Shown: positions 62,875-64,000 of the stretch, piece by piece
Numbering within the stretch: position 1 is the first letter of the stretch
How the letters are laid out: every line of letters begins with the position of its first letter
Assembly (NCBI GenBank): GCA_963925805.1
Contig: CAWUSE010000023.1
Coordinates: 1 to 64,000, forward strand
Length of the DNA: 64,000 nt
Source of the DNA: UBA10347 sp905182135
GTDB taxonomy: Bacteria > Actinomycetota > Acidimicrobiia > Acidimicrobiales > UBA10347
Direction of reading: 5' to 3'
The notes under the pieces: model-generated
Told to the model about the DNA's origin: nothing
Database searches by the model: none
Seen by the model: the letters and a program-made list of their open reading frames with translations, nothing else
Made by a program: the position numbers and the translations under genes

Positions 62875-64000
62875 CGGCAACTCGAATCAGTCGTCGCGCT
62901 GCGAGCCGCACCGGTCAGGCAAAGGCTGGTGCAATGACGTGGCTGCAGCCGCTGCGTCACCCCAGTGTCGTGCCCGGCAAGCGCACTATCGAGTTCGCTG
63001 TCTTGTTGCTACTGACGCTTGCGCTGACATTCATTGGTCTGATTATGGTGCTGTCCGCATCGACGGTCACTGGCCTACAGGAGATAGGCACGCCTTGGTT
63101 TTACCTTCAACGTCAAGGCATGTGGGCGGTGTTAGGCCTGCTCGTCATGGGAGGAGTGATGCGGATTGACTACCGCGACGTCGCCCGGTTTGCGCCGGTC
63201 CTTATGATTGGCACGACGGTGATGCTCCTGGCGTTGATGGTGCCGGGGCAACACGCAATTACCGCCAACGGTGCGACGCGCTGGCTCGGCGTTGGCCCGT
63301 TCACCATCCAGCCTTCAGAGTTCGCCAAGCTAGCGCTTGCGCTCTTCGCTGCGGATCTGATCGCACGTCGAGCGCATTTGGTACAAGACAATCGCGCTGT
63401 GTTGTTTCCAGTCCTGTTCGTGTCGTTCTTCATCGCCGGACTCGTACTTGTGCAACCCAGTCAGGGAACGGCGAGCATCATTGTCGCTGTCGCCATGATC
63501 CTGCTCTACCTCGGCGGTGTTTCGATTTGGTCTCTGGGGTCGGTCACGGTCGGTCTGTTCGCTCTCTTTGCCGCTCTCGCGATGTCCTCGCCCTATCGCC
63601 GGGCCCGCATCAGTTCCTGGACAGATCCGTTCAATGACCCTGAGGGCGCTGGTTACCAAACCGTGCAGTCGCTTGTCGGGGTTGCATCAGGGGGTCTCGA
63701 CGGTGTTGGCCTTGGCGCTGGGCGTGCCAAGTGGGGATTCCTGCCCTTTGCTCATACGGACTTCATCTTCAGCGTGATCGCCGAGGAGCTTGGCTTTATC
63801 GGCGGTCTGATGCTGATCCTGTTTTACCTCGGCCTAGCGATGTTTGGTATGCGCGTAGCGTTCGCAGCCCCTGACCGGTTAGGCATGTTGCTCGCTGGAG
63901 GAATCACTACGGCCATCACGATGCAGGCCTTCATCAATATTGGCGCTGCTATCAATCTGCTTCCGATCAGCGGCGTCACACTTCCTTTTGTGTCGATGGG
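62871..64000 (+). CDS. ftsW: Lipid II polymerase FtsW, 3' partial
   Basis: The open frame begins at ATG 62871 (overlapping the murD stop) and runs off the window after 376 residues. Hydrophobic helices alternate with the SEDS motifs NGATRWLGVGPFTIQPSEFAKL, VQPSQGTASI, FAHTDFIFSVIAEELGFIGG and GVTLPFVSMG. The polymerase makes septal glycan chains with FtsI. The C-terminus lies outside. Confidence 0.95.
   Translation, partial: MTATRISRRAASRTGQAKAGAMTWLQPLRHPSVVPGKRTIEFAVLLLLTLALTFIGLIMVLSASTVTGLQEIGTPWFYLQRQGMWAVLGLLVMGGVMRIDYRDVARFAPVLMIGTTVMLLALMVPGQHAITANGATRWLGVGPFTIQPSEFAKLALALFAADLIARRAHLVQDNRAVLFPVLFVSFFIAGLVLVQPSQGTASIIVAVAMILLYLGGVSIWSLGSVTVGLFALFAALAMSSPYRRARISSWTDPFNDPEGAGYQTVQSLVGVASGGLDGVGLGAGRAKWGFLPFAHTDFIFSVIAEELGFIGGLMLILFYLGLAMFGMRVAFAAPDRLGMLLAGGITTAITMQAFINIGAAINLLPISGVTLPFVSM

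Overview
The window reads as a chromosomal stretch from an actinomycete-lineage bacterium, most likely class Acidimicrobiia (inference). The evidence is an MtrAB-LpqB-type operon, an F420-style LLM oxidoreductase, a DUF3040 protein, a PimB-like mannosyltransferase, a TgpA/DUF58/MoxR cluster and a dcw cluster with a structured leader before rsmH. Base composition is moderately GC-rich and many genes use GTG starts. MurE carries the DNPR motif of the meso-diaminopimelate type.

Left part (1-27 kb) is an accessory and catabolic region. It opens inside a secreted zinc metalloprotease, followed by what looks like the 3' end of a tRNA-Lys and a strong hairpin, which resembles one border of an integrated element. 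Then come genes for organic-acid and xenobiotic-type metabolism: SnoaL-like, PEP-mutase-like, TauD dioxygenase, two acyl-CoA ligases, LLM oxidoreductase, VOC proteins, acyl-CoA carboxylase, D-aminoacylase-like amidohydrolase, two 2-hydroxyacid dehydrogenases, amidase, SRPBCC and a PNPOx-like protein. At least four decayed gene fragments lie between them (DUF3303-like, TasA-like, DmpA-like, DUF1326-like), together with short perfect tandem duplications.

Middle part (27-33 kb) is gene-poor and repeat-rich. It holds DUF2182 and DUF1326 proteins, two DoxX-like proteins, a pentapeptide-repeat protein and a GYD protein, and ends at the RNase P RNA gene (rnpB, minus strand). The 3' end of rnpB is repeated as imperfect direct repeats 2.0 and 3.4 kb away, which suggests insertion events at rnpB.

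Right part (31-64 kb) is core chromosome: a triple-FKBP lipoprotein, a coiled-coil protein with a degenerate NYN domain, queG, pimB-like, glpK, lpqB-mtrB-mtrA, an inositol-phosphatase family gene, NUDIX, dinB, PhyH plus sulfatase, tgpA-DUF58-moxR, a lipoate-ligase-like gene, then the division and cell-wall cluster mraZ-rsmH-ftsL-ftsI-murE-mraY-murD-ftsW, which runs off the window. Upstream of mraZ there is a 10-bp-periodic array of TGGGN boxes, the known MraZ operator pattern, over a good sigma-70-type promoter. Between mraZ and rsmH there is a three-way-junction RNA leader. No complete CRISPR array, insertion sequence, integrase or complete tRNA was found.
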